A stretch of DNA of 7,986 nt from Humisphaera sp. (GTDB lineage Bacteria > Planctomycetota > Phycisphaerae > Tepidisphaerales > Tepidisphaeraceae): the NCBI GenBank assembly GCA_025351525.1, contig JANXVV010000033.1:1-7986 (forward strand). The letters run 5' to 3'. This document shows positions 6,113 to 7,986 of this stretch, piece after piece (position 1 is the first letter of the stretch; every line of letters starts with the position of its first letter). The notes beneath the pieces are model-generated. The model was given only the letters and a program-made list of their open reading frames with translations, did not search any database and had not been told where the DNA came from. The position numbers and the translations under genes were made by a program.

Positions 6113-6136
6113 GCGAACCACTTAAACGCGGTTCGC
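6113..6136. promoter_or_regulatory. 7-bp perfect inverted repeat upstream of the beta-helix gene
   Basis: GCGAACC (6113-6119) and GGTTCGC (6130-6136) are separated by 10 nt, so their centres lie 17 bp apart, between one and two helical turns. It lies 69-92 nt upstream of the start, in a position suitable for an operator. This is only a symmetry argument; no promoter boxes could be set with confidence. Confidence 0.35.
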
Positions 6137-6199
6137 AAAGAAATGGGGGGCGGGTCGATTGGTTTGTAGCGGTGGCGCGGGGACTTGGGAACGGGCTCC

Positions 6200-6339
6200 A
6201 AATAACTTTCGCATAACGGGGCGGGTGCCACAGGTCGCGGTACTCCGAGACCTGTGCTTTTTCTGGTGGGCGAAAGCCACAGGTCTCGGAGTACCGCGAC
6301 CTGTGGCACCCCGCGCGTTTAAAAACCTGAAAGTTATTT
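6200..6339. repeat. Large nested inverted repeat (element D) downstream of glpD
   Basis: The core arms 6223-6256 and 6278-6311 are perfect 34-bp inverted repeats around a 21-nt centre. Each arm contains its own hairpin, CACAGGTC...GACCTGTG (6229-6236/6249-6256 and 6278-6285/6298-6305), so CACAGGTC occurs four times counting both orientations. Outside, AAATAACTTTC (6200-6210) and GAAAGTTATTT (6329-6339) form a further perfect 11-bp inverted pair. The left edge of the core lies 128 nt and the outer arm 12 nt from the glpD stop. It could end or stabilise the glpD transcript. A dispersed palindromic repeat of the REP/MITE kind is more likely than a dedicated terminator. Confidence 0.85.
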
Positions 6340-6350
6340 ACAATCTGTTC

Positions 6351-7916
6351 CTATGTTTCAGCGGGCAGATATCCTTTGGCCAGCGCTTTGAAATGTTCAA
6401 TCTGCGCTGCTTCCCACTGCGCATCCCGTCGCAATTCCACCGCCATCAGGCGAGCCGTTTCCGGGGCCATCGCTATCGCGGCGCGGGCATTCAAAAAAAG
6501 CGCGCGGGTTCGGCGAGCGAGAACATCCTCGACGGTCCTTGCCATCTCGTGGCGCACGGCCCAGATCACCTGCGCCGCGAGGATCGGCAGGGCGGGATGA
6601 AGTCGACGGCCATCGTCCGGATTCCCGACGATCAGTTTGCGAATCTCGATGGCGAGGGAACCGTAACTCGCCAATTCATCAGAAGCATGCGCCGGCGATT
6701 GGTGCCCGTGAATGGCAAGGGTGCGGGTAAGGCAAGGCCGCGTTTCAAGCTTCGCCAATCGGGCGGCCTGATCGACACAATCCTCGGCCATTTTGCGATA
6801 CGTCGTCCACTTCCCACCGGCGATCGTGAGCAGATTCGATTTGGAAATCACGATCGTATGATCCCGCGTCAGGCTGGCGGTGTTGGCGGGAACTTTGCTG
6901 CGAACCAGCGGACGAATCCCCGCGAAGACGCTTAAAATATCCAGCCGGGTAGGAGGCTTCGAGAGATATTGACCGGCGGTTTCCAGGATGAACTCGATCT
7001 CCTGTTCCAGTGCCACCGGTTCTAACAGAGCTTCATCGACCGGTGTATCCGTCGTGCCGAGCAGCGTGTGATGGTGCCAGGGGATGGCGAACATGACCCG
7101 GCCATCGTGGGTGCGGGGAACCATGATCGCCGCATCGCCGGGGAGGAACGAGCGGTCCAGCACCAGGTGAACTCCCTGGCTCGCGGCGATCATGGGCAGG
7201 GAGGCGGGGTCGTCGAGTTGCCGCACCGTATCGCTGAATGCGCCGGTGGCATTGATCACACACGTAGCGCGGATCGTGTGGGCCGTGCCGGTCTCTTCAT
7301 CGCAAAAACTAACGCCATTGATGAAGCCGGCGTCATCGCGATTCAGCTTGGTGACGCGCGCGTAGTTCAGCAGCACGGCCCCGTGCGTCTCGGCGGTTTG
7401 AGCCAGATCGATCAGCAGGCGGGAATCGTCGAACTGACCATCGTGATAGAGCACCCCACCGCGCAGGCCGGTTTGTTCGAGGGTGGGGATGTGGTGGAGA
7501 ACCTCTTCCCTGGAGAGCAGCCGCGATTTTCCGAAACCGTGTTGGCCGGAGAGCAGATCGTAGACCTTCATGCCGAGGCCGTAGAACGGCGCTTCCCACC
7601 ACGAATAGTTCGGCACGATGAAGGGCAGATCCTGCACGAGATGCGGCGCATTCCGGCGAAGGATGCCGCGTTCCTTCAGGGCTTCCATCACCAGGGATAT
7701 GTTGCCCTGTTGGAGATATCGCACGCCGCCGTGAACCAGCTTGGTGGATCGGCTGGATGTGCCCTTGCCGAAATCGCTCTGTTCGAGAAGGCAGACGGCG
7801 TACCCGCGCGAGGCCGCATCGACGGCAATGCCGACACCGGTCGCACCGCCACCGATGACGGCGATGTCCCAAGTGCAATCGGCGAGCAGATTTTGAAGCG
7901 ATCGTTCGCGGTTCAT
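6351..7916 (-). CDS. glpD: Aerobic glycerol-3-phosphate dehydrogenase (FAD-dependent)
   Basis: The complete 521-residue protein oxidises sn-glycerol 3-phosphate to dihydroxyacetone phosphate and passes electrons through FAD to the quinone pool. It is usually a peripheral membrane enzyme. The N-terminal Rossmann fold has DIAVIGGGATGVGIAVDAASRG (17-38; GxGxxG-type glycine motif 22-27). Family signatures follow: GTSSRSTKLVHGGVRYL (52-68), DGQFDDSRL (159-167), VINATGAFSD (220-229), VMFAIPWHHHTLLGTTDTP (274-292), FAGIRPLV (331-338) and GGKWTTYRKMAED (367-379). The C-terminal DAO-type helical domain includes WAVRHEMARTVEDVLARRTRALF (452-474). Length and order fit bacterial GlpD (about 500-560). Start ATG 7916 is supported by an in-frame TAG 9 nt before it; no clear Shine-Dalgarno site precedes it. 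No glpF, glpK or regulator is visible in the window. No defect is seen. Confidence 0.96.
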   Translation of the reverse strand: MNRERSLQNLLADCTWDIAVIGGGATGVGIAVDAASRGYAVCLLEQSDFGKGTSSRSTKLVHGGVRYLQQGNISLVMEALKERGILRRNAPHLVQDLPFIVPNYSWWEAPFYGLGMKVYDLLSGQHGFGKSRLLSREEVLHHIPTLEQTGLRGGVLYHDGQFDDSRLLIDLAQTAETHGAVLLNYARVTKLNRDDAGFINGVSFCDEETGTAHTIRATCVINATGAFSDTVRQLDDPASLPMIAASQGVHLVLDRSFLPGDAAIMVPRTHDGRVMFAIPWHHHTLLGTTDTPVDEALLEPVALEQEIEFILETAGQYLSKPPTRLDILSVFAGIRPLVRSKVPANTASLTRDHTIVISKSNLLTIAGGKWTTYRKMAEDCVDQAARLAKLETRPCLTRTLAIHGHQSPAHASDELASYGSLAIEIRKLIVGNPDDGRRLHPALPILAAQVIWAVRHEMARTVEDVLARRTRALFLNARAAIAMAPETARLMAVELRRDAQWEAAQIEHFKALAKGYLPAET

Positions 7917-7958
7917 ACGGAGGCTCTACAAGAATTTTCATGTCTCCAATTATTTAGC

Positions 7959-7976
7959 CGTCTCGCTTGCGAGGCG
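7959..7976. repeat. Small palindrome at the right edge, probably part of a longer repeat
   Basis: CGTCTCGC (7959-7966) pairs with GCGAGGCG (7969-7976), with one G.T pair, over TT. GC-rich text continues to the edge, so a larger palindromic element may be cut. It lies 43-60 nt upstream of the glpD start and could belong to the 5' region of that gene. Confidence 0.4.
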
Positions 7977-7986
7977 CGTCTGGCGG

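Noticed and set aside
6159..6935. + strand 258-codon frame across the large inverted repeat and glpD
   Set aside because: It is made of the translated palindrome plus the antisense of glpD; no domain is visible.
7333..7941. Overlapping - strand frame starting at ATG 7941 with GGAG nearby, 25 nt upstream of glpD
   Set aside because: It is out of frame with glpD and gives an Arg/His-rich product typical of a shadow frame. GGAG is only 2 nt from the ATG. A very short coupled leader cannot be excluded but has no positive support.

Overview
The window most likely comes from a planctomycete, probably class Phycisphaerae. The evidence is a secreted protein with an EPLEDRLLMA leader motif (LEPR-XLL type) and a C-terminal dockerin, plus several dispersed palindromic repeats. 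One of these repeats is read through as the peptide HGRDAHAT, which is typical of planctomycete and related genomes. The lineage is an inference from these traits; no rRNA or other strong taxonomic marker is present.

Layout, left to right. (1) 1-584, + strand: 3' part of ribD (riboflavin biosynthesis reductase domain), cut by the window edge. (2) 791-3283, + strand: a three-gene minor pilin/pseudopilin operon. It encodes a PilV/GspI-like protein, a 466-residue PilX/GspK-like protein with a large beta-solenoid-like body, and a PilW/GspJ-like protein whose start overlaps the preceding stop (ATGA). (3) 3284-3944: a 661-base stretch with no convincing gene, packed with palindromic repeats and a 10-bp-phased GTAACA triplet. 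(4) 3945-6044, - strand: a secreted parallel beta-helix protein with a dockerin domain, carrying a 66-nt palindromic repeat in frame inside its leader. (5) 6045-6350: a short region with two small palindromes near the beta-helix gene and a large nested inverted repeat just downstream of glpD. (6) 6351-7916, - strand: complete glpD, the FAD-dependent glycerol-3-phosphate dehydrogenase. (7) The right edge begins another small palindrome.

The three pilin-like proteins plausibly form the tip or priming complex of a type IV pilus or type II secretion pseudopilus. The solenoid of the second protein would be the exposed part. The beta-helix/dockerin protein is an independent cell-surface or secreted protein. 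ribD and glpD are ordinary metabolic genes with no visible functional link to their neighbours.

No clear new enzymatic or defence system is visible. The two most unusual features are structural. Four palindromes with unrelated sequences share one fold (an outer stem enclosing two inner hairpins) within 3 kb, and one of them has become coding sequence in a surface-protein leader. The other is the minor pilin whose C-terminal body appears to be a solenoid.
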